A DNA stretch of 64,000 nucleotides from Allosaccharopolyspora coralli (GTDB lineage Bacteria; Actinomycetota; Actinomycetes; Mycobacteriales; Pseudonocardiaceae). Of the stretch, positions 34,439-42,967 are shown piece by piece. Under the pieces are notes generated by a model that was given only the letters and a program-made list of their open reading frames with translations, was not told the DNA's origin and ran no database searches. Where the stretch lies: positions 4,650,001 through 4,714,000 of the forward strand of contig NZ_CP045929.1 in NCBI RefSeq assembly GCF_009664835.1, written 5' to 3'. Positions within the stretch are counted from its first letter, which is position 1. Every line of letters starts with the position of its first letter. A program made the translations under genes and the position numbers.

Positions 34439-35194
34439 TCACTCGGTGGTGCCGGGCTCGCCGGACGGGGTCGGGTCCCCGGCCCCGTCGGCGGGTGCGG
34501 CTTCCGCTTCGTGGTCGGTGACGGCCACCATCGCCGGGCGGAGCACGCGCTCGCCGAAGGCGTAGCCGCGCCGCAGGACCGCGCTGACCGTCGGCCCCGA
34601 CACCTCGGGCGAGGTGCTGTGCTGCACCGCCTCGTGCACGGACGGGTCGAACTCGTCGCCCTCCTGCCCGAACGCGGCGAGCCCGGCGTTGCTCAGCGAG
34701 CTGACGAGCTTGTCGCCGACCGACTTGAACGCACCGGTGAGGTCACCGTGGGCGTCCGCGCGCTCGAGGTCGTCGAGCACGGTGAGCAGGTCGTTGGCCA
34801 CCGACGCCTTCGCGGACTCCACGACCGCGTCCCGATCGCGCTCCACGCGCTTGCGGTAGTTGGCGTACTCGGCGGTGACCCGCTTGAGATCGGCGGTCAA
34901 CTCGTCGATCCGCTGTTGGGCGTCCGCGTCCGCCGCCGGTGCCTCGACATCGACGACCGGCGACTCCGGTGCCTCGGCGGACTGGGCGAGCTCGTCGTCG
35001 AGGGTTCCCGACATGGTTCCCGTGACCTCCTCGGACATGCGGCCGTTCGAGCCCTCTCCGTCGGAAGCGGGAGCCCGCCGCCGGCCCGTCTCCGGGTCGA
35101 TACGACGCCGGTCGCGGACCACGACGGGTTCCTGCTCCTCCTGCTCGGCCGACGGACTCGTGTTGTCTCGGTGGGCTGAGCTGTCTGCGGTCAC
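34439..35194 (-). CDS. grpE: Nucleotide exchange factor GrpE
   Basis: Releases ADP from DnaK. The 251-residue protein has a long disordered acidic N-terminus (residues 1-95), a coiled-coil ([21 protein letters not shown], then [16 protein letters not shown]) and the beta-rich head ([60 protein letters not shown]), the GrpE signature. It is longer than the 190-200 residues common in other phyla because of both tails, which is usual in actinomycetes. The GTG at 35192-35194 overlaps the dnaK stop by 4 bp. A shorter start at [11 protein letters not shown] is possible but lacks the overlap. Confidence 0.97.
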   Translation of the reverse strand: MTADSSAHRDNTSPSAEQEEQEPVVVRDRRRIDPETGRRRAPASDGEGSNGRMSEEVTGTMSGTLDDELAQSAEAPESPVVDVEAPAADADAQQRIDELTADLKRVTAEYANYRKRVERDRDAVVESAKASVANDLLTVLDDLERADAHGDLTGAFKSVGDKLVSSLSNAGLAAFGQEGDEFDPSVHEAVQHSTSPEVSGPTVSAVLRRGYAFGERVLRPAMVAVTDHEAEAAPADGAGDPTPSGEPGTTE

Positions 35195-37068
35195 TGCTTC
35201 TTCTCGTCCTCGTCGTCGACGACCTCGGCGTCCACCACGTCCTCGTCGGACTGGCTCTGCGAGGAGGACTCACCGTCGGCGGCGCCTGCCGCGCCTGCGC
35301 CGGCCTCACCGCCCGGTGCCGCGGCACCCTGGTCGGCGTAGAGCGCCTGACCCAGCGCCTGCGACTCGGTGGCGAGCTTCTCGACCGCGGCCTGGATCGC
35401 CGCGACGTCCTCGCCCTTGAGGGATTCGTTGACCTCGTCGATCGCCGACCGGACCTTGGTCTTGGCCTCGTCCGGGAGCTGCTCGTCGTTGTCCTTGAGC
35501 ACCTTCTCGGTCTGGTAGACCATCGTCTCGGCCTGGTTGCGGGCCTCGGCCTCCTCGCGGCGCTGCTTGTCCTCTTCCGCGTGGGCCTCGGCGTCCTTGA
35601 CCATGCGGTCGATGTCGTCCTTCGGCAGCGCGGAGCCGCCGGTGATCGTCATCGACTGCTCCTTGCCGGTGCCGTGGTCCTTGGCGTTGACGTGCACGAT
35701 GCCGTTGGCGTCGATGTCGAACGAGACCTCGATCTGCGGCACCCCGCGCGGTGCGGGAGGCAGCCCGGTCAGCTCGAACATGCCGAGCTTCTTGTTGTGC
35801 GCCGCGATCTCACGTTCGCCCTGGAAGACCTGGATCTGCACGGACGGCTGGTTGTCGTCGGCCGTCGTGAAGGTCTCGGAGCGCTTGGTGGGAATCGTCG
35901 TGTTGCGCTCGATGAGCTTGGTCATGATGCCGCCCTTGGTTTCGATACCGAGGGACAGCGGGGTGACGTCGAGCAGCAGGACGTCCTTGACCTCACCACG
36001 CAGCACACCGGCCTGCAGGGCGGCGCCGACGGCGACGACCTCGTCCGGGTTGACGCCCTTGTTCGGCTCCTTGCCCTTCGTCAGCTCCTTGACGAGGTCG
36101 GTGACCGCGGGCATCCGGGTGGAGCCGCCGACGAGGACGACGTGGTCGATGCCGTCCACGTCGATGCTCGCGTCCCGCATGACCGACTCGAACGGCTTGC
36201 GCGTGCGCTCGAGCAGGTCCGAGGTGATGCGCTGGAACTCGGCCCGGGTCAGGGTCTCGTCCAGGAACATCGGGTTCTTGTCGGCGTCGACGGTGATGTA
36301 AGGCAGGTTGATGTTGGCCTGCGAGGAGCTGGACAGCTCGATCTTGGCCTTCTCCGCGGCTTCCTTGATCCGCTGCAGCGCCATCTTGTCCTTGGTCAGG
36401 TCGATGCCGCTGGAGTTCTTGAACTTGTCGACCAGCCACTCGACGATGCGCTCGTCCCAGTCGTCACCGCCGAGCCGGTTGTCACCGGAGGTGGCGCGCA
36501 CCTCGACGACGCCCTCGCCGATCTCCAGCAGGGACACGTCGAACGTGCCGCCACCGAGGTCGAAGACGAGGATGGTCTGTTCCTTCTCGCCCTTCTCCAG
36601 GCCGTAGGCCAGCGCGGCGGCGGTCGGCTCGTTGACGATGCGGAGCACGTCGAGGCCGGCGATCTGGCCGGCTTCCTTCGTCGCCTGACGCTGGGCGTCC
36701 TCGAAGTACGCGGGGACGGTGATGACCGCGTCGGTGACGTCCTCACCGAGGTAGGCCTCCGCGTCGCGCTTGAGCTTCATGAGCACGCGGGCGCTGATCT
36801 CCTGCGCCGTGTACTCCTTCTCGTCGACGCTGGTCTTCCAGTCGGTGCCCATGTGGCGCTTGACCGACCGGATGGTGCGGTCGACGTTGGTGACCGCCTG
36901 GTTCTTCGCGGGCTGACCGGTGAGGATCTCGCCGTTCTTCGCGAAGGCGACGACCGACGGGGTCGTCCGCGAGCCCTCCGAGTTGGCGATGACCGTCGAT
37001 TCACCGCCCTCGAGGACGGAAACGACGGAGTTGGTCGTCCCCAGGTCGATGCCGACCGCTCGCGCCAT
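35191..37068 (-). CDS. dnaK: Chaperone protein DnaK (Hsp70)
   Basis: ATP-driven chaperone for protein folding and repair. The 625-residue protein begins [20 protein letters not shown] with the first phosphate-binding loop, then [34 protein letters not shown] and [31 protein letters not shown] and [13 protein letters not shown] in the ATPase domain, [13 protein letters not shown] at the start of the substrate domain, and an acidic EKKQ tail. The ATG at 37066-37068 has AGGAGG with 8-nt spacing. First gene of the dnaK-grpE-dnaJ-hspR operon; two HAIR operators at 37118 and 37174 mark it as HspR-controlled. Confidence 0.99.
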   Translation of the reverse strand: MARAVGIDLGTTNSVVSVLEGGESTVIANSEGSRTTPSVVAFAKNGEILTGQPAKNQAVTNVDRTIRSVKRHMGTDWKTSVDEKEYTAQEISARVLMKLKRDAEAYLGEDVTDAVITVPAYFEDAQRQATKEAGQIAGLDVLRIVNEPTAAALAYGLEKGEKEQTILVFDLGGGTFDVSLLEIGEGVVEVRATSGDNRLGGDDWDERIVEWLVDKFKNSSGIDLTKDKMALQRIKEAAEKAKIELSSSSQANINLPYITVDADKNPMFLDETLTRAEFQRITSDLLERTRKPFESVMRDASIDVDGIDHVVLVGGSTRMPAVTDLVKELTKGKEPNKGVNPDEVVAVGAALQAGVLRGEVKDVLLLDVTPLSLGIETKGGIMTKLIERNTTIPTKRSETFTTADDNQPSVQIQVFQGEREIAAHNKKLGMFELTGLPPAPRGVPQIEVSFDIDANGIVHVNAKDHGTGKEQSMTITGGSALPKDDIDRMVKDAEAHAEEDKQRREEAEARNQAETMVYQTEKVLKDNDEQLPDEAKTKVRSAIDEVNESLKGEDVAAIQAAVEKLATESQALGQALYADQGAAAPGGEAGAGAAGAADGESSSQSQSDEDVVDAEVVDDEDEKKQ

Positions 37069-37117
37069 GGGTGGTTCCTCCTGCTTCACGCTGTGTACTC
37101 AAAGGCCCGTGATCGCC

Positions 37118-37138
37118 CTTGAGTGGTTTCGACTCAAG
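37118..37138. promoter_or_regulatory. HAIR operator 1 of the dnaK operon (HspR site)
   Basis: CTTGAGT-GGTTTCG-ACTCAAG matches the HspR consensus exactly. It is 50 bp before the dnaK start codon. Confidence 0.97.
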
Positions 37139-37173
37139 TTTTACCGACGACCCTGTCGAGTCGTCAAACCAAT

Positions 37174-37194
37174 GTTGAGCGACGCTCGCTCAAG
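37174..37194. promoter_or_regulatory. HAIR operator 2 of the dnaK operon (HspR site)
   Basis: GTTGAGC-GACGCTC-GCTCAAG, three mismatches from the consensus (one in the left half and one shared at the centre of each half). Centre-to-centre distance from operator 1 is 56 bp, allowing two HspR dimers upstream of dnaK. Confidence 0.85.
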
Positions 37195-37386
37195 GTTCAT
37201 GCCTGTTCAACGCCTGCCCTGCATCGACAGTTCCCGCAGGAGACGCATTGTGTCCGGGCCCACAACCTCCGAACCCGCGCGTCTGAACGTGAACGGCACC
37301 CTCACACCCCGCAGGCACCTGCCCACTCAGCCACCTGTCCGGCCCGCCACCGGACTCCGCCCCTGGAGCCCGTACCCCCAACCGGA
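37195..37386. other. Intergenic stretch between the dnaK promoter and element D
   Basis: No gene or hairpin is evident. It is the upstream side of the dnaK promoter, and ends where the composite DnaA-box/palindrome element begins. Confidence 0.4.
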
Positions 37387-37446
37387 TGGGGACAACCCCG
37401 CCCCCTGTGGACAGAGGGGTGGCAAATTCGCGCGAATTTGCCACCC
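37387..37446. repeat. Composite element D: 30-bp palindrome plus two DnaA-box-like 9-mers
   Basis: Opposite orientation to A and B. A perfect 30-bp palindrome (37417-37446) is preceded by TGTGGACAG (37406-37414) and TGGGGACAA (37387-37395), the complements of CTGTCCACA and TTGTCCCCA, 19 bp apart. It ends 6 bp from the stop of the DUF4097-like gene. Confidence 0.88.
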
Positions 37447-37452
37447 GGGCCG

Positions 37453-38371
37453 TCAGCGTGGGGTGACGGAGACTTCGCCGCTGCCGGTGGACAGGGTCAG
37501 CGTGCGAGGCGCCTTCGGGTCCTGTGTGATGCGGACGTTCTCCTCACCGCTGCCGGTCTCGGAATCGACCCGGTACCCCCCGTCGGGCACCACCAGTTCC
37601 ACGTCTCCGCTGCTGGTGCGCGCGTCGACGTCACCGGTCTCGAGCAACGAGAGCGCGACCTCGCCGGAGCCCGTGACCGCGCGCAGCCCCTCCGCGCGCA
37701 GGTCTCGGCCCGAGATGCTGCCGCTTCCCGACTCCACGTCGAGCTTCCCCCCGGACTCCGAGCAACTCGACGTCACCGGACCCCGCGTGCGCGCGCACCG
37801 AGCGCCCCTGCACGTCCCGGACGTCGACTCCGCCGCTGCCGGTCTCGGCGTCCACCGAGCCCTCGACGTCGGAGACGGCGAGGTCACCCGAACCGGACCG
37901 CACCCGGACGGTGCCGTCGACGCCGGAGATCTCCGCCCCACCGGAGCCGACCTCCATGTCCACCGAGCTCATTCCGGCGACAGTCACGTCACCCGATCCG
38001 AGCGTGCCCTCCACTCCGACGGGCGTCGGCAGGATCACCTCGTAGTCCACCGAACAGTTCCATCCACACCGATCGGTGAGCTCCAAGGTGCTCCCGCGAA
38101 GCCGGTGCTGCGGCTCGCCTGCCGTCGCGTCCGGGTTGAACCAGCCGCCGAACCAGCCCTGATGGACGACCTGTTTGACCTCGGCAGGAGCTCCCGGCCG
38201 GTGCTGGATCCGTACCTGGCCATCCCCGCTGTCGACGCGAACCGACTCGACGCGTTGCAGCGGCGAAGCGTGCGCCCACTGCTGTGCCCCCAGTCCGTCA
38301 CCCCAGGCCAGAACCGCACCGCCCACGAGCACCAGCGCGGCTCCTCCGACGGCGAGCCCGGTCCGAACCAT
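37453..38371 (-). pseudogene. DUF4097-like adhesin-type membrane-anchored protein, frameshifted
   Basis: The intact form would be about 305 residues: one N-terminal membrane helix (MVRTGLAVGGAALVLVGGAV) and a beta-helix of repeated GSGDV-type units (VEGTLGSGDVTVAG, VGSGGAEISG, VRSGSGDLAVSD, AETGSGGVDVRD, HAGSGDVELLG, ESGSGSISGRDL, VTGSGEVALSL, ARTSSGDVELVV, ETGSGEENVRI), as in DUF4097/putative auto-transporter-like adhesin proteins. The frame shifts at a run of six C (37747-37752, six G on the coding strand): with five G the reading VRGKLDVESGSGS continues perfectly. Either a real inactivation, a slippery phase-variable tract or an assembly error. Start ATG 38371; original stop at 37453. Confidence 0.85.
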
Positions 38372-38495
38372 GATTCCCCCTGCGTTCGTGGTTGATCACG
38401 CATCACGGTACGGCCGCGACGCCACTACGGGATCCGGAAGCACCCTGAGCCCACCCCGAGCCGTCCCCGACCCGACGCCGCTACGGCCCGGACGC

Positions 38496-39122
38496 TCAGG
38501 GGACGGTGTCGACGCCGAAGTAGTCGAGCGGCTGCAGCAGGAACCGCAACGGCCGTTCGAGCTCGGCCGCCGACGGCGGTTCGTCCGCGATCAGGCCGTG
38601 CAGCAGCAAGCCGTCGATCGCCGCGAAGAACGCCGTGAGCACGCCCTCGTCCGCGCCGCGACCGTCGTTGACCGAGGCCGCGGCGACCTCCCGCCACTTC
38701 CGGGCCGCCGGGCGCAGCGCGGGCCGACGAGCCGCGAGCAGGTACAGCTCGTACTCGGCGAGAGTGTTGCCGCGGTAGTCGTGGATCATCGAGGCGAGCA
38801 TCGCGGCGATCTCGGCCGGCCAGCGACGACTGTCGTCCACCCGGTCCTTCATCTCGCCGATCTGCTCGACCAGCACGTCCACGCTGTCGAACAGGCTCGC
38901 GATGAGCAGTTCGTCGATGCTGTCGAAGTAGTAGGCGATCGACGCGGCGGAGACTCCGGCCTCTTTCGCGACCGCACGGTGACTCACCGCCGCCGAGCCC
39001 TCACGCTCGACGAGCCGCATGGCGCCCGCGATGATCTGGCGCCGCCGTCGTTCGCCCTTGGCGAGCCTGCCGTCGGCCGGTTCACCCCCATCGGTCGACG
39101 CATCGTGCCCGGAGGACCTCAC
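38496..39122 (-). CDS. TetR family transcriptional regulator
   Basis: A 208-residue repressor. The HTH is at about 25-70: RRRRQIIAGAMRLVEREGSAAVSHRAVAKEAGVSAASIAYYFDSIDELLIASL. The C-terminal ligand domain has FFAAIDGLLLHGLIADEPPS and ends LLQPLDYFGVDTVP. GTG at 39120-39122 is used; the first HTH helix would also allow a later start. It lies 43 bp downstream of the DUF1707 gene on the same strand. Ligand and targets unknown. Confidence 0.9.
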   Translation of the reverse strand: MRSSGHDASTDGGEPADGRLAKGERRRRQIIAGAMRLVEREGSAAVSHRAVAKEAGVSAASIAYYFDSIDELLIASLFDSVDVLVEQIGEMKDRVDDSRRWPAEIAAMLASMIHDYRGNTLAEYELYLLAARRPALRPAARKWREVAAASVNDGRGADEGVLTAFFAAIDGLLLHGLIADEPPSAAELERPLRFLLQPLDYFGVDTVP

Positions 39123-39165
39123 GCGCCCACCGCCTTCGGCTCAGGGACGGTTCGGGCGGGGCGGA

Positions 39166-39639
39166 TCAGTGCGACCATCCCTTGCCGTTCTCCTTGTCTC
39201 CGCCTTGCTCGCCACCGTCGTCCTCGTCGTCCTCGTCCCCGAACAGCATTCCAGCGAGCAGGACGACCGCCCAGATGCCCACCGGGAAGATCGGCCAGAA
39301 GAAGATCGCCTCACCGACGGCGAGCGAAATGACGGCCCAGATGCCGACCAACACGAACGAGGTTCCCGCCCAGTCCCGCCATTCCTTGGCGTGTTTCGCC
39401 TTGGCCTTCTCCCGCTTGGCGACCTCGGCGTCGGGCGGCGCCGGGGCTTCCGGTTCCGGCAGGTCGGAGGTCAACGGCACGAGGTCGGCCCGGACGACCG
39501 CCGCGTACGCACGGCGCAGCCGGTCGTCGTACTCGGCGAGGTCGAGGCGTCCTTCTTCGAGTGCGACGCGGAGCCGCTCGGCGACCGTCTCCCGGTCACG
39601 GTCCGACGCCCGCATCGACGGCTCGTTCGGCTCGGCCAT
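39166..39639 (-). CDS. DUF1707 / SHOCT-like two-helix membrane protein
   Basis: A 157-residue protein. Residues 1-60 carry the DUF1707 signature, MRASDRDRETVAERLRVALEEGRLDLAEYDDRL, a short helical module at the N-terminus of many actinobacterial membrane or secreted proteins. Residues about 85-140 hold two transmembrane helices (WAGTSFVLVGIWAVISLAVG and FWPIFPVGIWAVVLLAGMLF), followed by a very acidic tail (GDEDDEDDGG). Function unknown. The ATG at 39637-39639 is the one that begins just before the DUF1707 motif; longer open frame upstream is antisense-like. Confidence 0.88.
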   Translation of the reverse strand: MAEPNEPSMRASDRDRETVAERLRVALEEGRLDLAEYDDRLRRAYAAVVRADLVPLTSDLPEPEAPAPPDAEVAKREKAKAKHAKEWRDWAGTSFVLVGIWAVISLAVGEAIFFWPIFPVGIWAVVLLAGMLFGDEDDEDDGGEQGGDKENGKGWSH

Positions 39640-39695
39640 CGCGTCCCCCGTTCCACTCGCGGCCGACGAGGCCTCACCGCGCTCGCCCAGCCGGC

Positions 39696-40376
39696 TCACC
39701 GCAGCCAGCCCAGCTGGACGGCGATGTGCGTGAACCCGTGCCTTGCCAGCAGGAATCCGACGATACCGAGTATCCACAACCAGGTGCCGTCCTTCGTGTT
39801 CTCGCGGCGGGCCAACCACGCCTGAAAGCGTGGCCGGATTCGATCGCCGAAAGCCGCGAAGGCGACCATCAACAGCACCGGCGGCAGTACGAAGATCGCG
39901 TTGTAGGACGCCAGAAGCGGCACCGCGACGGCGAACTCCCCGGTCAGATCCCGCAGCAGTCCGATCGCCCCGAGATACGGGAAGGCGGTGCTGAACTCGG
40001 CGACGGTGATGGTGACGCCGGTGCCCATGACGAGGGAGAGCGGCAGCCGCTCCGGTAGTCGAGGCAGCTTCATGCCCTGCCGTGTCCGTGCGGGCGGGAA
40101 CAGCGCGAACAGCAGCATCGCCGTGCCGAGCACGGCAGCGAGCCAGTAGCCGACCTCGCGCACGATCGCGTTGTCGAACAGAGCGAGCACGCCGCCGAAT
40201 CCGGCGTAGATCGCGATCCCCAGAACGAGGTACGTGGCGAAAATCGCACTGACGTAGGCAACCACTCTGGAGCGATACGGGCCACCGCGAAGCACGAGCA
40301 GCAGCGTCACCGCCAGCGCGGACGGGTTCAGGGCGTCGAGCAGGGACAACCCGTAGAAGCCGAGCAGTGAGGACAT
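39696..40376 (-). CDS. GAP family (SfLAP/LysE-superfamily) membrane protein
   Basis: A 226-residue, six- to seven-helix membrane protein. It begins MSSLLGFYGLSLLDALNPSALAVTLLLVLRG; the NPSALAV motif early and the second-half repeat PLLASYNAIFVLPPVLLMVAF are typical of the GAP/Sap (sulfolipid-addressing-like) branch of the LysE superfamily. These proteins are thought to transport or scaffold lipid precursors, but function here is unknown. The ATG at 40374-40376 is preferred; no strong ribosome site is visible. It is divergent from etfD. Confidence 0.85.
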   Translation of the reverse strand: MSSLLGFYGLSLLDALNPSALAVTLLLVLRGGPYRSRVVAYVSAIFATYLVLGIAIYAGFGGVLALFDNAIVREVGYWLAAVLGTAMLLFALFPPARTRQGMKLPRLPERLPLSLVMGTGVTITVAEFSTAFPYLGAIGLLRDLTGEFAVAVPLLASYNAIFVLPPVLLMVAFAAFGDRIRPRFQAWLARRENTKDGTWLWILGIVGFLLARHGFTHIAVQLGWLR

Positions 40377-40507
40377 GGACGACCCCCAGGTGGTCGAAAC
40401 TCCGGAACAACAACCTGAACGATCGTACAACATAAAGTCGAACGGGTGCCCAACTAGTTTTTCCCGGTCCCGTCTCGCAGAATCACCCGAAACTTCGCGC
40501 CCCCGTG

Positions 40508-40523
40508 GTTACTGACGAGTAAC
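40508..40523. promoter_or_regulatory. Putative operator in front of etfD
   Basis: GTTACT-GACG-AGTAAC is a perfect 6-bp-arm palindrome overlapping a likely -35 region, with a -10-like TACGCT at 40530-40535. A TTACT-N4-AGTAA operator of this kind is common upstream of fatty-acid oxidation genes in actinobacteria (recalled, not verified), which fits the role of EtfD. Confidence 0.55.
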
Positions 40524-40572
40524 AGGGCGTACGCTGCTCACACCACCACACCCGGAGGAAAGGCACCCGATC

Positions 40573-42903
40573 ATGGGCGCTGTACAGATCACACTCGGGA
40601 CCATCTCGGTCCTGTTGGGCCTCGTCGCGTGGAGCATGTTCGGCGCGACACTGGTCCGGTTCGTGCGCATCCTTCGCCTCGGCCAGCCCGACGGCACCCG
40701 CAACGGACCGGCGATGGCGCGCCTGGCCACGATGGTCAAGGAGTTCGCCGCCCACACGCGGATGAACAAGTTCCGCAACGTCGGGATCTGGCACTGGCTG
40801 GTCATGTGGGGCTTCATGCTCGGCTCCCTGGCGCTGTTCGAGGCCTACGGTGAGGTCTTCGTACCCGGGTGGGGCTGGCCGATCCTGGACGACCTGGCGA
40901 TCTACCACCTGCTCATGGAGCTGCTCGGTATCGGCACCGTGGTCGGCATCCTCGTGCTGATCGTCGTGCGCCAGCTCAACCACCCGCGTCGCGCCGACCG
41001 TGCCTCCCGCTTCGAGGGCTCCAACTTCGCGTGGGCCTACTTCATCGAGGCCGTGGTGCTGATCGAGGGCATCGGCATCCTGGGCGTGCGCGCCGCCAAG
41101 CACGCGCTGGGCACCCACGAGGTCCCGACGTGGGCCTCGTTCGTCTCGAACCCGGTCGGTGAGCTGCTGCCCGCCAGCCCGGCCCTGGTGTCGGTGTTCG
41201 CGTTCGTCAAGCTGATGAGCGCGACGATCTGGCTGATCGTGATCTCCAGGACGATGACGATGGGCATCGCCTGGCACCGGTTCAGCGCTTTCTTCAACAT
41301 CTACTTCAAACGCGAGGACGACGGTGGTGTCGCCCTCGGTGCCGTCAAGCCGATGATGAGCGGCGGCAAGGAACTCGACTTCGAGGAAGCCGACCCGGAC
41401 ACCGACGTCTTCGGCGCCGGCCAGGTCGAGGACTTCTCGTGGAAGGGCTGGCTGGACTTCACGACCTGCACCGAGTGCGGTCGTTGTCAGTCGCAGTGCC
41501 CGGCGTGGAACACCGGCAAGCCGCTGTCGCCGAAGCTGCTCATCACCTCGCTGCGCGACCACGCGTACGCGAAGGCTCCGTACCTGCAGGCCGGCGGCAA
41601 GCGGGACATGGCAGGCGACGAGGTCGGTATCACCGGCGACGGTGCCGAGGACAAACTCGCCGGTGTCAACGCGCTCGCACTCGCCGAGGCGGACCGGCCG
41701 CTGGTGGGCGGCCCGGAGGAAATGGGCGTCATCGACCCCGAGGTGCTGTGGGCCTGCACCAACTGCGGTGCCTGCGTCGAGCAGTGCCCCGTGGACATCG
41801 AGCACGTCGACCACATCGTCGACATGCGCCGCTACCAGGTGCTCATCGAGTCGAACTTCCCGACCGAGCTGGGCGGGATGTTCAAGAACCTGGAGAACAA
41901 GGGCAATCCCTGGGGACAGAACTCCAAGGACCGGCTGGCCTGGACCGAGGACCTCGATTTCGAGGTGCCGGTCTTCGACGGTGAGCTGGAGGACGACGTC
42001 GAGTACGTGTTCTGGGTCGGGTGCGCAGGCGCGTTCGAGGACCGTGCGAAGAAGACCACCCGCGCGGTGGCCGAACTCCTGCACATCGCGGGCGTGAAGT
42101 ACACGGTGCTCGGCTCGGAAGAGACCTGCACCGGCGACCCGGCGCGCCGCGCGGGCAACGAGTTCGTGTTCCAGATGCTGGCGCAGCAGAACGTCGAGGT
42201 GCTCAACTCGGTGTTCGAGAACCGCGAGCCCGGCAAGCGCAAGATCGTCGCGACCTGTGCGCACTGCTTCAACAGCCTCGCCAACGAGTACTCGCACCTC
42301 GGCGGCAACTTCGAGGTCGTGCACCACACGCAGCTGCTGAACAAGCTGGTCCGGGAAAAGCGCCTCACCCCGGTCGCCCCGGTCGCCGAGGACGTCACCT
42401 ACCACGACCCGTGCTTCCTGGGCAGGCACAACAAGGTCTACGAGCCGCCGCGTGAGCTCGTCGGTGCCTCGGGCGCGAACTTCCGCGAGATGCCGCGCCA
42501 CGCCGAGCGTTCGATGTGCTGCGGTGCCGGTGGCGCCCGTATGTGGATGGAGGAGCGCGTCGGCAAGCGCATCAACCACGATCGGGTGGACGAAGCGCTC
42601 GGGACGGCACCGTCGAAGATCGCCACCGGCTGCCCGTTCTGCCGTGTGATGCTCAACGACGGGCTCACGTCGCGGCAGAGCGACGGTGCGGCCTCCGAGA
42701 ACGTCGAGATCGTCGACGTCGCGCAGCTCCTGCTGTCGTCGGTCAAGCGCGGCACCGACGGCGCGTCCGCCGAACCGCTGGTGCCTGCCGGAGAGGTGAC
42801 CGAGCGCGGCGGCGAGGCCGAGAGCGACGCCAAGGCCGACGAACCGACCGACCAGACGGCCACCGGCGCACCGTTGCCGGAAGAGGACGAGCCGAGCCGC
42901 TGA
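40573..42903 (+). CDS. etfD: EtfD-type membrane Fe-S oxidoreductase (electron transfer flavoprotein:menaquinone reductase)
   Basis: A 776-residue protein. Residues 1-245 form about five transmembrane helices (VQITLGTISVLLGLVAWSMF, IWHWLVMWGFMLGSLALFEAY, LIVVRQLNH). Residue 299 onward carries CTECGRCQSQC, and residue 396 onward CTNCGACVEQC: two [4Fe-4S] motifs. The C-terminal half has two CCG domains (WVGCAGAFEDRAKKTTRAVAEL, TYHDPCFLGRHNKVYEPP, ERSMCCGAGGARMWMEERVG). The homologue in M. tuberculosis (Rv0338c) couples acyl-CoA dehydrogenase-derived electrons from EtfAB to the quinone pool in beta-oxidation. ATG 40573 follows GGAGGAAAGG at 15 nt. Length is typical. Confidence 0.93.
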   Translation: MGAVQITLGTISVLLGLVAWSMFGATLVRFVRILRLGQPDGTRNGPAMARLATMVKEFAAHTRMNKFRNVGIWHWLVMWGFMLGSLALFEAYGEVFVPGWGWPILDDLAIYHLLMELLGIGTVVGILVLIVVRQLNHPRRADRASRFEGSNFAWAYFIEAVVLIEGIGILGVRAAKHALGTHEVPTWASFVSNPVGELLPASPALVSVFAFVKLMSATIWLIVISRTMTMGIAWHRFSAFFNIYFKREDDGGVALGAVKPMMSGGKELDFEEADPDTDVFGAGQVEDFSWKGWLDFTTCTECGRCQSQCPAWNTGKPLSPKLLITSLRDHAYAKAPYLQAGGKRDMAGDEVGITGDGAEDKLAGVNALALAEADRPLVGGPEEMGVIDPEVLWACTNCGACVEQCPVDIEHVDHIVDMRRYQVLIESNFPTELGGMFKNLENKGNPWGQNSKDRLAWTEDLDFEVPVFDGELEDDVEYVFWVGCAGAFEDRAKKTTRAVAELLHIAGVKYTVLGSEETCTGDPARRAGNEFVFQMLAQQNVEVLNSVFENREPGKRKIVATCAHCFNSLANEYSHLGGNFEVVHHTQLLNKLVREKRLTPVAPVAEDVTYHDPCFLGRHNKVYEPPRELVGASGANFREMPRHAERSMCCGAGGARMWMEERVGKRINHDRVDEALGTAPSKIATGCPFCRVMLNDGLTSRQSDGAASENVEIVDVAQLLLSSVKRGTDGASAEPLVPAGEVTERGGEAESDAKADEPTDQTATGAPLPEEDEPSR

Positions 42904-42911
42904 CCTTCGAG

Positions 42912-42955
42912 GCGTGAGCCTTTCTGGTGGTCATGGCCACCAAAAAGGCTCACGC
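42912..42955. terminator. Stop-codon-type hairpin, copy 3
   Basis: GCGTGAGCCTTTCTGGTGG pairs with CCACCAAAAAGGCTCACGC (one mismatch) around a 6-nt loop. It starts 9 bp after the etfD stop and ends 13 bp before the stop of the convergent gene at 42968, so it is a bidirectional terminator. Confidence 0.9.
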
Positions 42956-42967
42956 ATCTGTGTCGGG

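Noticed and set aside
37453-37941. Separate 162-codon gene
   Set aside because: Its second half continues the GSGDV repeats of the gene at 38371; it is the C-terminal part of the frameshifted gene, not an independent gene.
40483-42579. Long minus-strand open frame opposite etfD
   Set aside because: etfD has intact Fe-S motifs, a ribosome site and codon bias on the plus strand; the antisense frame has low-complexity composition only.
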